Source: an uncultured bacterium (GTDB lineage: Bacteria; Patescibacteriota; Saccharimonadia; Saccharimonadales; Saccharimonadaceae). Taken from it: DNA of 64,000 nucleotides. The notes beneath the pieces were generated by a model, which had not been told where the DNA came from, searched no databases, and worked only from the letters and a program-made list of their open reading frames with translations. Within the stretch, counting starts at the first letter, position 1. The number at the start of each line of letters is the position of its first letter. This document shows positions 63,905-64,000 of this stretch, in pieces. The position numbers were made by a program, and so were the translations under genes. The DNA lies in the NCBI GenBank assembly GCA_938036155.1, contig CALHPA010000001.1:306628-370627 (forward strand), given 5' to 3'.

Positions 63905-63934
63905 ATTATATCATAATCTAGATCATTTTTTCAA
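63905..63934 (-). promoter_or_regulatory. dnaE promoter, leaderless geometry
   Basis: Minus-strand TTGAAA (63929-63934), 18-bp spacer, TATAAT (63905-63910), 8 nt to the ATG. Confidence 0.65.
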
Positions 63935-63949
63935 TAATTCTCAATACGA

Positions 63950-63979
63950 AAAAACTCCACCGATTAGGAGGAGTTTTTT
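63950..63979. terminator. Bidirectional terminator at the window end
   Basis: Stem AAAAAACTCC/GGAGTTTTTT with an inner short loop. It closes a gene outside the window. Confidence 0.8.
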
Positions 63980-64000
63980 ATAATTCGGCACCGTGCTATT

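Noticed and set aside
1..64000. CRISPR array, prophage, transposase or insertion sequence.
   Set aside because: I found no spaced direct repeats, transposase or phage structural genes on either strand. Repeats seen are short terminator stems only.
1..64000. UGA recoded as glycine or tryptophan, as in some other CPR lineages.
   Set aside because: UGA ends genes such as the PfkB-family kinase at 27188-27190, and conserved proteins contain no in-frame UGA.

Overview
The window is AT-rich (roughly two-thirds A+T by eye), densely packed and uses the standard code (UGA is a true stop, for example in the PfkB gene). It contains housekeeping genes typical of a reduced Patescibacteria/CPR genome, most likely a low-GC Saccharibacteria (TM7) relative. 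Supporting features are indirect tRNA amidation (gatCAB plus gltX), RNase J, a short one-cassette RelA/SpoT, a PilB-type pilus ATPase, a sortase, an LTA-synthase-like sulfatase, a secreted nuclease, and no de novo amino-acid, lipid or nucleotide pathway. The phylum call is inference from gene content.

Layout. 1-7.3 kb: alkyltransferase, nucleotidyltransferase, nusA, recG, RNase J. 7.4-9.0 kb: two unrecognised genes. 9.1-19.0 kb: CobW-type GTPase, M1 aminopeptidase, phosphohexomutase, a small membrane protein, PBP1A and tyrS. 19-24 kb: YtxH-type stress proteins and a gatC-gatA-orf-gatB-orf operon. 24-32.3 kb: uvrB, a LOG-like protein, a sugar-phosphate operon (gap, rpiB-like, rpe-like, PfkB kinase) and rel. 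32.4-39 kb: ppa, PIN-TRAM protein, radA, a membrane HExxH protein divergent from a secreted HNH nuclease, an RNase HII-YraN fusion and a membrane protein. 39-47.4 kb: rplL-rplJ with an L10 leader, a candidate structured RNA, sulfatase, rplS, pilB, an RNA methyltransferase, Nudix and a MurF-like ligase. 47.4-54.2 kb: a second small RNA candidate, histidine phosphatase, hydrolase, gltX, membrane protein, sortase, tRNA-Leu and tRNA-Gly with a third possible structured RNA between them. 54.2-64 kb: M20 peptidase, lipid kinase, membrane proteins, enolase and dnaE.

Promoters are unusually easy to read: TTGnnn, usually a 17-bp spacer, then TAnAAT. In many genes the start codon lies only 6-10 nt after the -10 box, so leaderless mRNAs appear common. 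This moved several starts (PBP1A, gatC, murF-like, PEGA protein, tyrS). Other genes in operons have clear AGGAG-type ribosome binding sites.

The most notable items are three candidate structured RNAs (two with perfect consensus promoters), pervasive leaderless promoters, promoters nested inside terminator hairpins, about tenfold excess of the palindrome TTCGAA, and the RNase HII-YraN fusion.
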